A DNA stretch of 64,000 nt from Paradesertivirga superstes (GCF_037622515.1 NZ_JBBJCN010000011.1:1-64000), one strand, 5' to 3'; numbered from the stretch's first letter, positions 18,651 through 28,767 are shown. Translations and numbers: made by a program. The notes: a model not told the origin generated them from the sequence alone.

Positions 18651-20845
18651 GTGTTTATGACAATGTCTGCTAAGTTACAATGCAATTCTTGTTCAATAAA
18701 ATATCTGTCTAGACAGTCATTCAACTCAGGCATCAAAAGCCCTTTTTCGCTTCCAAGTACGCTAAATAAAGGTCGTTTTGCGGCGTAATTAAATTCGGAA
18801 AGCGGTGTGGGAGTTATCAGGTTGGGATCATAGTCTCCCCGTTTTGCAACTTGCATTGCAAGGGAGGCCCAGGAGATTTGTCCCCTGTTTGCAAGATGCC
18901 ATATACCGCATTCATCATCCAGTAACAAATCGAGACTCGTATTTACCAGATCCGGAATGTATGTTGGAGAAATGAGAACATCATTGGCCGCTTTAACAAA
19001 TTGCTGATTTTTTAAAGAGGATAATACATTAGTTATAAAGTTATAGTTATCCCAGGGACCGAAAAATGCACTGGTTCTAATAATTAATGCTGAAGGATCT
19101 TTATTTAGTACGAATTCTTCAGCTCTTGCTTTGCTTTTGCCATAGATATTGAGAGGGGATACTGCATCGCTTTCAAAGTAAGATTTGCCTTTTGACCCAT
19201 CAAAAACCAAATCAGATGAGAAAGTCAGGAGTTTAAAATTATATTTTGAGGATAAATTGGCTAGGTTTGCCGGTCCCTGGGTATTGGCTATGTAGCAGGT
19301 GTTTCTATCATCTTCGGCATCATCTACGCGCACATAGCCTGCTGCGTTCACAATTGCCCAGGGGCGTTTTTCTCCAACAACCTTTTCTATTTGATGTGGG
19401 TCACCTAGGTTAAGGTCATTTCTATCCAATAATTGATAACATATCCCCCTAAGCTCACATAAACGGGCAAAGGCATTCCCTAAAGTGCCCGTTTTTCCCA
19501 GGATTAATAAGGGTTGGGACGTTTTTAGTTCAGCGCTTATTTTCCGGATATTATTTCGGAAATATAAAACCCGTATATCTTTTTGCCACCAGCCTTTGCT
19601 TTCCAATACAGGATGTTTAAAATCCTCGCCCATGGATAATGATTTTAGCATTTTAGCAAGAGCTGTAGGGCGCGGTTTTCCGAGGCTTAAATCAAATATC
19701 CCGGTTTCATATTTTCCCTGAGGTGTGGTAAGCAATTTATTCCATCCATAACAACCTAACATTGCCCATGCAGTTACTGCCTGTATGTTAATCCCTTCCG
19801 ATTTAAGTTTTAAACCGGTGTTCCAAATTTCTTTGAACCAGCGCAATTGCTCGTCCCGCGTGCAGCCCAAATGTACTTCAGTAATTGCTATAGGCAGTTT
19901 AAAATATTCCCAGGCCTCTTTTAACAATTGATACGCGCCCGTTTTGGTCTCCAGATCTACCCGTACGGCTTCCACATCAGCATAACGATGTCTTGAATTT
20001 CCGCCACGATTTTGGTTTGGATATTTAAATACATTCTCATCAATAAATCGTTCTGATGTTATGTAATAATTAAAGCCAATTATATCAGGTGGACAGGGAT
20101 TTTTTAGAAAAAAATCGAGTTCTTTTTCACTTATGCCTCCCTGAATTGTAAGATATTTCCATAAAGGATGTTTTTTACCTACTCTTCCCATAAGTAAATC
20201 TAAACTCAGCCAGCGACGTTTATTTTCAAAATTCGCCTGATACCTTAATGACGGAGTACTGTAGGTTTTACCCAGGTCTTCCGTTTGAATAAGCTTTGCC
20301 GCAGGGTTTATTTTGCGAATAGCCTGCATAGAAAGCACGGTGGCTTTTGTTTCATTTAGTAATAAGCGAATAAAGCTGTGGTCTGACTTTAAGTGCGGGT
20401 ACCAAAAGCCATACAAGCCACAGAAGCGAGCAGTGGTTAAAGGCTCATTTACGGGCGTATAGTATTGAATCCAGGGAAACTTTTGAGCTACCCTGAATGC
20501 ATATTCTGCTAACTTTATCGCAAATGTTTCGCTTTCAATCGGGGCGTAAACAGGGCCGCTACCATGGTGTACCAAACCAGCAATAGGATCAATCCCTAAT
20601 TCTTTGAGGCGATTAAGGGAGGTTTCTGTTGCTGACCAGTCGATCTCAGTATCCGATGCAGGTTGATGTTTTTCCCAAAGCACCGGATATCTGAATTTTT
20701 TTATTCCCAGGTCAGCACAAAGGTCGATATCGGTTTGCCTGTCATAATGACCTGAGAATTCAAGTTGATCAAAATAAGAGTCCTTTACACGGTTTATTGT
20801 GCATTCAATTCCGCCCCAGATCTCTACATCTGTAATCGTACCCAT
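18638..20845 (-). CDS. Fusion: GH1-like glycoside hydrolase domain + RmlD-like sugar-nucleotide reductase
   Basis: A 735-residue two-domain protein. Residues 1 to about 400 resemble family 1 glycoside hydrolases, with the acid/base glutamate in PVNEP (Glu134) and a nucleophile-type glutamate in ITEVHLG (Glu323). The usual TENG context of the nucleophile is altered. Residues 445-720 resemble dTDP-4-dehydrorhamnose reductase (RmlD): nucleotide-binding GKTGTLG (450-456), TFSSDLVFDG and the catalytic Tyr568/Lys572 in YGKSK. It starts 14 bases after a glycosyltransferase gene, so the two probably act in one surface-sugar pathway. No signal peptide is present, so the hydrolase-like domain is cytoplasmic. 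The reaction is unknown. Confidence 0.88.
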   Translation of the reverse strand: MGTITDVEIWGGIECTINRVKDSYFDQLEFSGHYDRQTDIDLCADLGIKKFRYPVLWEKHQPASDTEIDWSATETSLNRLKELGIDPIAGLVHHGSGPVYAPIESETFAIKLAEYAFRVAQKFPWIQYYTPVNEPLTTARFCGLYGFWYPHLKSDHSFIRLLLNETKATVLSMQAIRKINPAAKLIQTEDLGKTYSTPSLRYQANFENKRRWLSLDLLMGRVGKKHPLWKYLTIQGGISEKELDFFLKNPCPPDIIGFNYYITSERFIDENVFKYPNQNRGGNSRHRYADVEAVRVDLETKTGAYQLLKEAWEYFKLPIAITEVHLGCTRDEQLRWFKEIWNTGLKLKSEGINIQAVTAWAMLGCYGWNKLLTTPQGKYETGIFDLSLGKPRPTALAKMLKSLSMGEDFKHPVLESKGWWQKDIRVLYFRNNIRKISAELKTSQPLLILGKTGTLGNAFARLCELRGICYQLLDRNDLNLGDPHQIEKVVGEKRPWAIVNAAGYVRVDDAEDDRNTCYIANTQGPANLANLSSKYNFKLLTFSSDLVFDGSKGKSYFESDAVSPLNIYGKSKARAEEFVLNKDPSALIIRTSAFFGPWDNYNFITNVLSSLKNQQFVKAANDVLISPTYIPDLVNTSLDLLLDDECGIWHLANRGQISWASLAMQVAKRGDYDPNLITPTPLSEFNYAAKRPLFSVLGSEKGLLMPELNDCLDRYFIEQELHCNLADIVINTKAG

Positions 20846-20859
20846 AAAATTTGATTTAA

Positions 20860-21999
20860 TTAAGCACTTAGCGGCACAGAAACTTTTCTGCCCATCGCTT
20901 TACGTATCAAATCCATCATGTCAGATGCTGTTTGATCCCAGGATTTCTTAGCGAGGAAGATATCTACATCTGCCAGCCACTCTTTTTTAGGAGCTGTCAA
21001 AGCAATTTCGGCTGCTTTAACTAATTCTTCGGCCTTTGTTATAATACTTACCAGGTTCTTTTTCCCGTATGGGTTTACAACGTCTCTGATAGGAGTAGAA
21101 ATAACCTGAATACCTGCTGCCAGGTATTCCGGCGTTTTTGTTGGGCTGATAAAACGGGTTGATTCATTAAGCAGGAAAGGAATCATTGCGATATCCCAAC
21201 TGGCTAAATAAGAAGGGAGCTCATCATATGATTTGCCGCCTAAATAATGGATATTTTTGTTTTTCGGTAGAACTGCAGGGTCGATTTTTACTGTCGGGCC
21301 TATTAAGATGAATTGCCAATCGGGACGTAATGTAGCCGCATTGCCAATTAATTCATAGTCAAAGCGCTCGTCAATTACCCCATAAAAACCAAATTTGGGG
21401 CCTGTAATAGCTTTTTGGTCCGCTGGTTCAGCGATTTTTTTACGTGCTTTTGCGAAATGATCTTTATCTATACTGCTTGGAAAAGGATAAATATTTTGAT
21501 GTTGATGTTTTTTGGCTTCATATAATGACTGACCGCCTGTAAATACTACATCAGCGCGCGTTAATAGCTCTTTCTCCAGATGTATTAATTCTGGTGGTGC
21601 ATATTTGAATGCTGAAAGCTCGTCCATGCAGTCAAAAATTGTTATATCCGGATTGTAATCTCCGGAAAATTCGAGGGCCATGGGGGTATAGTACCAGAAA
21701 ATAAAATCTGATAATGATTTGTTGGTGAGAAACGACTTGAGGATTTCTTTTTGAATCTTTAAGCTTTCTTTTTTATTTATGTCCTTTGGCAGATGCGGAA
21801 CAAGTACCCATAATTTATCAGAACGTTTACTGATAGAAAGGTGACTATCCTCGTTTTCCTGAACGTCATGTATCGGTTCTTCGAGAAAATATACATTAAA
21901 CTCTTTTGAAAAACGAGTCAATAAGTGCTGAGGGCGCTGGAAAACAAAATCCCATCTTAAATGGGAAAACACTAGTAGATTTTCAGGTACACGTTTCAT
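20860..21999 (-). CDS. Glycosyltransferase (GT4-like), partner of the GH1-RmlD fusion
   Basis: A cytoplasmic glycosyltransferase-like protein of about 379 residues. It opens with NLLVFSHLRWDFVFQRPQHLL, a signature of a family often found with UDP-galactopyranose mutase and GH1-RmlD fusions. Later motifs include FDCMDELSAF, FTGGQSLYEAK, FPSSID and the donor region SPTKTPEYLAAG. The frame extends up to a GTG at 22032, but I chose ATG 21999 because the family motif follows directly and the upstream sequence is A-rich. It probably forms a two-gene operon with the fusion gene 14 bases downstream. No glf (UDP-galactopyranose mutase) gene lies in the window. Confidence 0.88.
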   Translation of the reverse strand: MKRVPENLLVFSHLRWDFVFQRPQHLLTRFSKEFNVYFLEEPIHDVQENEDSHLSISKRSDKLWVLVPHLPKDINKKESLKIQKEILKSFLTNKSLSDFIFWYYTPMALEFSGDYNPDITIFDCMDELSAFKYAPPELIHLEKELLTRADVVFTGGQSLYEAKKHQHQNIYPFPSSIDKDHFAKARKKIAEPADQKAITGPKFGFYGVIDERFDYELIGNAATLRPDWQFILIGPTVKIDPAVLPKNKNIHYLGGKSYDELPSYLASWDIAMIPFLLNESTRFISPTKTPEYLAAGIQVISTPIRDVVNPYGKKNLVSIITKAEELVKAAEIALTAPKKEWLADVDIFLAKKSWDQTASDMMDLIRKAMGRKVSVPLSA

Positions 22000-22159
22000 T
22001 GATTCATTGTTTTTTTGTACAAGATTTAACACGAATCGTAAAAAAACGTTTTTGATTTTACATAGAATGTTGAAAAATAAATTAGGATTTCATTTTTATT
22101 AACTGTAGTATAAAAGATTTTTTTTAATCATTTCAGGATTTTCTGCCCGGGAAATATTT

Positions 22160-23695
22160 TTAAGGAACGAACGCGTGCGCAATATTAGAAGGCAGGCTTT
22201 CATTCTTCAATCTGTCGATGGCCGTTACGAAATAATTATACTGGGCACCTTTTTGAGCTGTCTTATCAGAGTATGTAGTGACACTATTGTCAAAACTGAT
22301 TTTAATGATTTTAGAAGCATCCTGAAAATTAAGGTCTTCACCTGCTTTAAAGCGATAAATTACATATCCATATGCCGTTTCCCCATCCCTTGCTTTTAGG
22401 GGCTCATCCCATTTTAATTGTATAATATTCGGAAACTGTAAATAGGCAGAGAGCAGTAATGGCGCATGCGGTGTGACATCATCTATCCATAGCATGGCGG
22501 GTTGCAGCGCAGGATACCGGTATAAATCATACCTCAGCGAATCGCGAAATCCGGCAAGGTTATTTGTTAAAGATTTTGAACTAAAATAAACACTTCCCTG
22601 AACTCGGGAATTGTTTCTTAAAGCTCTGACCTGGTTCGGAAGTTCACGGCGATTATTGAAGCCCTGGACTTTCTCAGCTGCCCGGTAAGCAGCCTGACCT
22701 ATATACAAATGTCTTCCGTAGGCATTATTACTCCACCAGTCAAGAAGGTTTTCAAATGGAGCCAGTCGATGTTGATTTGGCCAGTAAATTTGTGGGTTTA
22801 TATAGTCTATCCAACCTTTTTGTAACCACTTTCTTGTATCTGCATATAATTCAACATAGGAAGATCCCCCATTTGTAAGTGAGCCCTCAGGATCCTGGCT
22901 TTTATTTTTCCAGATTCCAAACGGACTGATTCCAAACTTTACATGTTTTTTTGCAGTGTGAATGCTGTCATTTAATGTATGGATAAGAGAGTCTACATTG
23001 CTTCTTCTCCACTCCGTTATATTTTTAAATTCACTTCCGTATTTTATATATGCCTCAGTATCCGGGATTGGCCGCCCACTTTCAGGATAAGGATAGAAGT
23101 AATCGTCAAAATGTACACCGTCTATGTCATAATTTCTTACAACATCCATAATTACCTGCACAATGTAAGCCCGGACTTCGGGTAATCCAGGATTAAATAG
23201 TTTTTTACCTCCGTAATTAAAAAACCACTCAGGTTTTTGCCTGGTAATATGTTTGGGACTAACTTCTTTTTCGGACAAACTAAACGCTGCTCTATAAGGA
23301 TTAAACCATGCATGTAATTCCATGCCTCGTTTATGTGCTTCCTTTATAGCAAATTCAAGCGGATCGTAAAATGGAAATGGAGCCAATCCCTGTTCTCCTG
23401 TAAGCCATTTACTCCAAAGTTCTCTTCCCTTAAAATAAAAGGCGTCAGTGGTAGGTCTTATCTGAAACATTATTGCGTTCATTCCTGACTTTTGATGTTC
23501 ATCAAAAATTTGCAATAATTCTTGCTGCTGAGTGCCCGAATGCAGCCCCGGTTTACTAGGCCAGTCTATATTGGTAACCGTAGCAACCCAAACACCCCTG
23601 AACTCTCTTTTATGGGCTATTTCCTGGGCTGAACTTTGTGTTGTGACGAAAATGTAAAATGCAAACAGTAAAGTGGTAAATATTCTTTTAGACAT
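22160..23695 (-). CDS. GHL10-type glycoside hydrolase (YngK-like) with fibronectin III-like C-terminus
   Basis: An exported hydrolase of 511 residues with a signal peptide ending near SSAQE. The GHL10 domain (PF02638-like) begins at REFRGVWVATVTNIDWPS. It carries family blocks such as MNAIMFQIRPTTDAFY, GMELHAWFNPYRA and YDIDGVHFDDYFYPYP, and the last holds likely catalytic acids. A fibronectin III-like module occupies roughly 420-511. Such proteins are thought to act on wall-derived glycans. It is upstream of the glycosyltransferase pair on the same strand, with 160 bases between. Confidence 0.9.
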   Translation of the reverse strand: MSKRIFTTLLFAFYIFVTTQSSAQEIAHKREFRGVWVATVTNIDWPSKPGLHSGTQQQELLQIFDEHQKSGMNAIMFQIRPTTDAFYFKGRELWSKWLTGEQGLAPFPFYDPLEFAIKEAHKRGMELHAWFNPYRAAFSLSEKEVSPKHITRQKPEWFFNYGGKKLFNPGLPEVRAYIVQVIMDVVRNYDIDGVHFDDYFYPYPESGRPIPDTEAYIKYGSEFKNITEWRRSNVDSLIHTLNDSIHTAKKHVKFGISPFGIWKNKSQDPEGSLTNGGSSYVELYADTRKWLQKGWIDYINPQIYWPNQHRLAPFENLLDWWSNNAYGRHLYIGQAAYRAAEKVQGFNNRRELPNQVRALRNNSRVQGSVYFSSKSLTNNLAGFRDSLRYDLYRYPALQPAMLWIDDVTPHAPLLLSAYLQFPNIIQLKWDEPLKARDGETAYGYVIYRFKAGEDLNFQDASKIIKISFDNSVTTYSDKTAQKGAQYNYFVTAIDRLKNESLPSNIAHAFVP

Positions 23696-23710
23696 ATCTT
23701 TTTAACTGGT

Positions 23711-23718
23711 CAAAGATA
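23711..23718 (-). promoter_or_regulatory. Possible -7 element (TATCTTTG) of the GHL10 gene
   Basis: An exact TAnnTTTG match on the minus strand, 15 bases before the ATG at 23695. The -33 box is not clear. Confidence 0.45.
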
Positions 23719-23815
23719 CTTAAGAAACAGTACGGAGACAGTTTTATTATGTCTCATTTTAATTTGTGACGATTAATTGATGACTAGAATCAATGTGCCG
23801 TTGTTTATAAAATAT

Positions 23816-23823
23816 TATATTTG
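23816..23823 (+). promoter_or_regulatory. Possible -7 element (TATATTTG) of the coiled-coil gene
   Basis: An exact TAnnTTTG match on the plus strand. It would leave a leader of about 120 bases before ATG 23950, longer than at other genes in this window. A TTG at 23801 is too close to be the -33 box. Confidence 0.35.
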
Positions 23824-23949
23824 TGATAATTGTGAGGATGTTTTTGTAGTTGAAATGCAATAATCCACTTATTTAAAAGTTATAAAAAACGTAAGAAAAT
23901 TTTAGTGTCACGTCTTTTTATTAACTGTAATTAATTTATTTTGCTCATA

Positions 23950-24864
23950 ATGGAAAATACCTATCCCGATCAAGCCCCCAAAAGAGATTCTAATAAAATT
24001 TATTTTTTGATTGTTGTAATTATCGCCCTGGTTGGTACTAACGCCTATCTTTTTTTCCGGGATAAAAAAGCTAATGAACGCATCGTAACTATTACAGATG
24101 AAAAGTCAAGGATGGATGTTGAAATAGATAAAATTGAAGCAGAACTTGACAAGGCAACAACCGCAAATATACAGTTAACGGCAAATATGCAGGAGGAGCA
24201 GGATTTGGCGCGTCAGAAAATTTCTGAATTAAGAGAGCAGCTGCAGAAGGGCGAGTTAACTCAGGGAGAACTGGCTAAAGCAAAAGAGGATGTAAAGCAA
24301 TTAAAATATTTTGTTAATAAGTATACCGCCGATATCGAGGGATTAAGGAAAGAAAATAAATCATTATCTGTGGAGCGCGACAGCCTGCGAACAACCGTAG
24401 GCAATGTCACAGCCAAAGCAACCCAGCTCGAATTGCAAAATACTGAGTTAAGTTCCAAAGTGCAGGCTGCCTCGGCTTTAAAGGTTGCTAACATAGCAGT
24501 TACCTCTTTAAGAATTAAAAACAGCGGAAAGGAAAGCGACGTGACTCGTGCCACTTCTGCGAAGAAATTACGTGTAAGCTTTACAGCAGCGGAAAATCCT
24601 ATAGCTTCTAAAGGAATGCATGATATTTATATAAGAATAATGGATCCGAGCGGCAACCTTATTATCTCTGACAACAGTAGTTTGTTTTCCGCTGATGGAG
24701 AAGAACTGCAATATACTTATAAGACGGCTATTGAATTTGCTAACGATGGAAAGGTGTATAATATTGATTGGACCAATCCTTCAGAATTTCAAAAAGGTAC
24801 ATATTCTATTGTGCTTTATTCTGATGGGTATACCATGGGAAGAAGCTCTATTACCTTGAAATAG
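23950..24864 (+). CDS. Membrane-anchored coiled-coil protein, function unknown
   Basis: A 304-residue protein that I cannot assign to a named family. It has a short cytoplasmic N-terminus and one transmembrane helix (about residues 18-36, IYFLIVVIIALVGTNAYLFF). A long heptad-rich coiled coil (about 45-175) follows, then a compact beta-rich C-terminal domain with MHDIYIRIMDPSGNLI and GTYSIVLYSDGY. The layout suggests a periplasmic sensor or scaffold with an immunoglobulin-like head. The frame starts at TTG 23941, but ATG 23950 is preferred. It is convergent with the NtrY-like kinase and stands alone on its strand. Confidence 0.8.
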   Translation: MENTYPDQAPKRDSNKIYFLIVVIIALVGTNAYLFFRDKKANERIVTITDEKSRMDVEIDKIEAELDKATTANIQLTANMQEEQDLARQKISELREQLQKGELTQGELAKAKEDVKQLKYFVNKYTADIEGLRKENKSLSVERDSLRTTVGNVTAKATQLELQNTELSSKVQAASALKVANIAVTSLRIKNSGKESDVTRATSAKKLRVSFTAAENPIASKGMHDIYIRIMDPSGNLIISDNSSLFSADGEELQYTYKTAIEFANDGKVYNIDWTNPSEFQKGTYSIVLYSDGYTMGRSSITLK

Positions 24865-25014
24865 TTTTGGCAAAGTATAAGGTCAGGTTGTCTCAAATTT
24901 GACCTCATGCTGAATTTTAGCATCTTCTTATGATGATTCTTAATTTATTGAGCCCCTCTGAAGTGAAGTAAAGTTATAGTCTACTTCATTCATGATCTTT
25001 CTACCTGGGGCAGC

Positions 25015-25040
25015 CACAAGCATGGAATCACCTGCTTGTG
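25015..25040 (+). terminator. Weak hairpin after the coiled-coil gene
   Basis: An 8-bp stem (CACAAGCA / TGCTTGTG) with a 10-base loop followed by TGATTTT. It lies 151 bases after the plus-strand stop and just beyond the kinase stop. A possible terminator, with poor loop and T-run. Confidence 0.35.
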
Positions 25041-25065
25041 TGATTTTAATGTAATGCCTTAATCT

Positions 25066-28000
25066 TTAGCTGGTAGCTAAAGGCAGTGTAATATAAAATG
25101 TAGTACCCTCATTTGGTACGGTTTCAAAACGTATTGTGCCATACATGTTTTCAATTGCTTGCTTTACAAATGCAAGACCTAATCCCGTACCTGAACTTTT
25201 TGTGGTAAAGTTGTGATTGAAAATACTTTTCTGTAATTGTTCGTGAATTCCTTTTCCGTTGTCAGAGATTTCTATAAGCACATTTTTCCCGGTTGTTTCC
25301 AGATTGATTTGAATCTTTCCTTTCCGGAAATCGGGGATGGCTTCTATTGCATTTTTGACCAGGTTATTAAATATTCTCAATAAATGATCCTTGCCCCCTC
25401 TTACAATTACATCTTTATCGGTATTAACAGTATAGCTTATTTCTAAATCTTCTGTCTGATCGAAGACATTAATAGTTTTTTCAATTAACTTAACCAGATC
25501 CACATTTTCGAAAGGAGTATCAGGCATTTTAGCGAAGTTCGAAAACTCAGAAGCAATAAGACTTAAGCTGTCTATCTGTTCAATAAATGATTTGCTGAAT
25601 TTTTCGAACTTTTTATCAAAATTAGGATCATTTTCTCTCCATGATTTATCTAGTAGCTGAACTCCTAATTTTAGTGGCGTAAGAGGATTTTTAATCTCAT
25701 GTGCTACCTGTTTAGCCATTTCTCTCCAGGCACTTTCTCTTTCGGACCGGGCTAGCTTCTGGGCGCTTTCTTCCAGGGCAGCTATCATTTTATTATATTC
25801 CTGAATAAGAGAGCCAATTTCGTCGTTGCTTTTCCAGTGAATTGGTTCGTGTTTATGGCCAATAGCTATCTCGCTCAGGTTTTTGGCTACCAACGATAGT
25901 GGGTGGGTAATTTGATTGGCTAAGAAGATACCGAAAAGAGCGATAACCAATAACACAAGCGCATACACATTTATTAAAGCATTTAAAAAAGAGCCAATTC
26001 TTAGCTGATATTCTTTTTCATTCGAAAATTGCGGTAAGCTTAAGTAAGCGACGGTTTCGTTATTTTTGTTCCTCACAGGTTTGTATGCTGCAATATATTT
26101 CATGCCGCCAATGCTCTCGTGACTTAAAAATTCTGAGCGCAGGTATTTATTTAAATAAATAAAGGATATTTCATCCATTCGCCTTTCAATAAAACCCAGT
26201 TCATAGATTTTAGGTTGGGTTGAAAAAATTAACCTTCCGTTTATATCGTAAAGATTCAAATCGGTGGCGTTTATTTCTGCAAACGACTTTAAGATAGTTT
26301 CATTAGTGGTTAATTGCGTGGTATTATAGGTGTCATTCGTTTCCAGTGCTTCATTAATGCGGGTAGCATGAATAAGTAAATCTTCCTCTTGCTGCTTTCT
26401 GAACTGATTACCAATACTAAAATAAGTAATACCCCCCACAACAATTAAAGTGAAAATTATGGCGATAACCATTGATGCCTGAATGCGTGTTTTATATAAG
26501 ATTTTATTTCTCGATAGCAAATATTCCCAACTATAATTATTCAGCCTGAAATTATCATCATGAAAAACTATCCATAACTGGTGCGTTATGACCAGTATTA
26601 CAGAAAAGGTAATTAACACCAGAAAAAGAAATGAAACAGATGCCAGCTGCATCACCGGAGTTGTAATCGGTCTGCTTACTATAACCAGTTTGTTTTGATT
26701 CGGTTGATAAAGAAGGTGATTAAATCCTTGAGCTTCGATAAAAACAAACTGATTTTGCTTTCCTATAAAATTATTGTTTATAAGGCTGTAATTGTAATTA
26801 CCTTTCTGGCTAAGAAGTTTTCCATTTTTATAAAATGCAAAAGAATAATCATTCAGTTCAGGAGTGCTGCTTATTTTTCCGTCAGCAAGAATTTCTGGAA
26901 ATGAGCCAGAATCTGCGAACGTTTTGGCTTTAAGTTGAATAACTAATGTTCCAAGATCTCTATTCCCCTCTTTAATGGGTAAAAGCGCAAAATAATTTTG
27001 ATAACCGAATGTGTTGTTCACCCGGTAAAAATATTTTGAAACCTTAATGGAACCTTTAAGGACCAAACTCTTAAAGCTGTTTAAGCTGGTACTGTCATTG
27101 AAAAAATATTTCTGATTCTGTGTGAAAGGAAGTGATGTAATCTCATATCGGGACAAATATCCGTCAAAGTACGACTGGCGTAATTTATGCTGAAGCAGGG
27201 ATTTGTCTTTAGGTTGTGCTTTAAAAAACTGGGTCAGAAATTCATCTTTCAAAATGGCTTGTTCCACAGAAAAAAACAATAAAACAGCATTGGGGTCATC
27301 AGCAGACTGAATTTGTTCTGCCAGAACCTTTCTGTCTTCTTTTTCTTTTATAGATTGGAATGTTGAAAGCTTAATGGAAGAAATAATAGAATACAACAAT
27401 AAGCTAAAGAGGAATATCGCAAGCTTATAATTGTGATTTTTATAGTAAAAGGACCAGCCCCTTAAATAGATAATGATGGCAAAGAATGTTATAATAATAC
27501 TGAATCCATTAAAAATAGCGGTTACAACAAAAACAACAGATAGACTCAGGGTGAAAATTCTAAAGCGCTCTTTGTTTGTTAAAGGCAGTAAGTCACCAAT
27601 TACTAAGGCAATTTCTAATAACAGGTAAATATTGAAAATTGCAATGCACATTAAAAGAATACCCAGCCAGCTGTATTTATTGAGATACAGGATGTTTGTA
27701 ACATCAAAGTTTATATCCGAGAGAGTAATGAGCTGATAAAAAATTTCATTATGCTGATAGGCAATTAAATAAAGTATTGTTTCAAGCAGAATAAAAACTA
27801 AAATCCCGCCCAGTTTTGAAATTGGCTGATCAGTAAGTCTGATTTCATAACGGTAGCTATAGATAAATGCTAAAAACCAGCTTACCATGATAGCATTCAG
27901 AAGGAAATCTCCTAAAGAAGGGAAAAAATAACCCGCATTAAAATGACGGGTATCGAATATGGGGAGGTTGAAATACGTATCAATCCAGGCATATTCCAGC

Positions 28001-28767
28001 GTGAGGATGCGGATAGCCAGAAAATAGAAAAAGAAGATTGATATGGATGATTTAACATATCCATGATTCGCCAGGGAAATACATAAATAATTGATAAATA
28101 CTGTACCGATAACAACAGAAATCATCCAGAGCCATAATTCTAATTTAGAATAGAAGGAATTGGTAATGGATGATTTAAGCTTTACCGAGAATAAATATTT
28201 TCCGTCAATATTCCGGATATTATAAGTGTTTTTATCGTTTATGGTAGCTATATCAACATTGTTTTCTTTGATAAGATCTCTAGAAAAGGTATTGCTTAAG
28301 TGCTGGTTCTGATAATTATACTCTGATTTTAAAGGAATAATCGCTAAAGCAGAGAAGTTGCCTGACGTTCGCTTTATAGCTTCAAAATACCCATTTTCGG
28401 TGATTAGTAAATTGCTGCCTTCTTTTAAACCCGCATCAGTTGATGGGGCAATTCTAATGGAACCCCATAGAGTGAGCTGATGATTGAAATAGGTATGGAT
28501 ATAAATTTCACGGTCATTCCTGAATTCAGAAATTAAATTAACAGCTTTACCGGGTAGGTTATGGAGGGTTTTCAGTGAATCGAAGGCGGGGCTATTCAAA
28601 AAGCTCTTAATAAACTTTTCTTTAGTGTGGAGTTTGCCTTCAATGTATTTACCATCAAATTCTAAAACTTCATCTTTATCAAAAGTGAAATTTATAGTTA
28701 CAGCTGTAAAGGCGAAACTCACCGTAAGCATGAAGAGTAAAAGCCTTATTTTAAACGTAGCACTCAC
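25066..28767 (-). CDS. Large NtrY-like membrane sensor histidine kinase
   Basis: A 1233-residue inner-membrane kinase. It has an N-terminal anchor, a periplasmic region, about eight further membrane helices (residues ~210-470) and a second extracytoplasmic region. A last helix leads to a HAMP domain (NQITHPLSLVAKNLSEIA). The phosphoacceptor is His1023 in AHEIKNPLTPLKL, a box typical of NtrY kinases. The ATPase domain shows NNLVKNAIEAI, ISDNGKGI and TGLGLAFVKQ. It starts with GTG at 28767. No response regulator is next to it, so its partner is elsewhere. It lies 58 bases downstream of fabD on the same strand. Confidence 0.93.
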   Translation of the reverse strand: MSATFKIRLLLFMLTVSFAFTAVTINFTFDKDEVLEFDGKYIEGKLHTKEKFIKSFLNSPAFDSLKTLHNLPGKAVNLISEFRNDREIYIHTYFNHQLTLWGSIRIAPSTDAGLKEGSNLLITENGYFEAIKRTSGNFSALAIIPLKSEYNYQNQHLSNTFSRDLIKENNVDIATINDKNTYNIRNIDGKYLFSVKLKSSITNSFYSKLELWLWMISVVIGTVFINYLCISLANHGYVKSSISIFFFYFLAIRILTLEYAWIDTYFNLPIFDTRHFNAGYFFPSLGDFLLNAIMVSWFLAFIYSYRYEIRLTDQPISKLGGILVFILLETILYLIAYQHNEIFYQLITLSDINFDVTNILYLNKYSWLGILLMCIAIFNIYLLLEIALVIGDLLPLTNKERFRIFTLSLSVVFVVTAIFNGFSIIITFFAIIIYLRGWSFYYKNHNYKLAIFLFSLLLYSIISSIKLSTFQSIKEKEDRKVLAEQIQSADDPNAVLLFFSVEQAILKDEFLTQFFKAQPKDKSLLQHKLRQSYFDGYLSRYEITSLPFTQNQKYFFNDSTSLNSFKSLVLKGSIKVSKYFYRVNNTFGYQNYFALLPIKEGNRDLGTLVIQLKAKTFADSGSFPEILADGKISSTPELNDYSFAFYKNGKLLSQKGNYNYSLINNNFIGKQNQFVFIEAQGFNHLLYQPNQNKLVIVSRPITTPVMQLASVSFLFLVLITFSVILVITHQLWIVFHDDNFRLNNYSWEYLLSRNKILYKTRIQASMVIAIIFTLIVVGGITYFSIGNQFRKQQEEDLLIHATRINEALETNDTYNTTQLTTNETILKSFAEINATDLNLYDINGRLIFSTQPKIYELGFIERRMDEISFIYLNKYLRSEFLSHESIGGMKYIAAYKPVRNKNNETVAYLSLPQFSNEKEYQLRIGSFLNALINVYALVLLVIALFGIFLANQITHPLSLVAKNLSEIAIGHKHEPIHWKSNDEIGSLIQEYNKMIAALEESAQKLARSERESAWREMAKQVAHEIKNPLTPLKLGVQLLDKSWRENDPNFDKKFEKFSKSFIEQIDSLSLIASEFSNFAKMPDTPFENVDLVKLIEKTINVFDQTEDLEISYTVNTDKDVIVRGGKDHLLRIFNNLVKNAIEAIPDFRKGKIQINLETTGKNVLIEISDNGKGIHEQLQKSIFNHNFTTKSSGTGLGLAFVKQAIENMYGTIRFETVPNEGTTFYITLPLATS

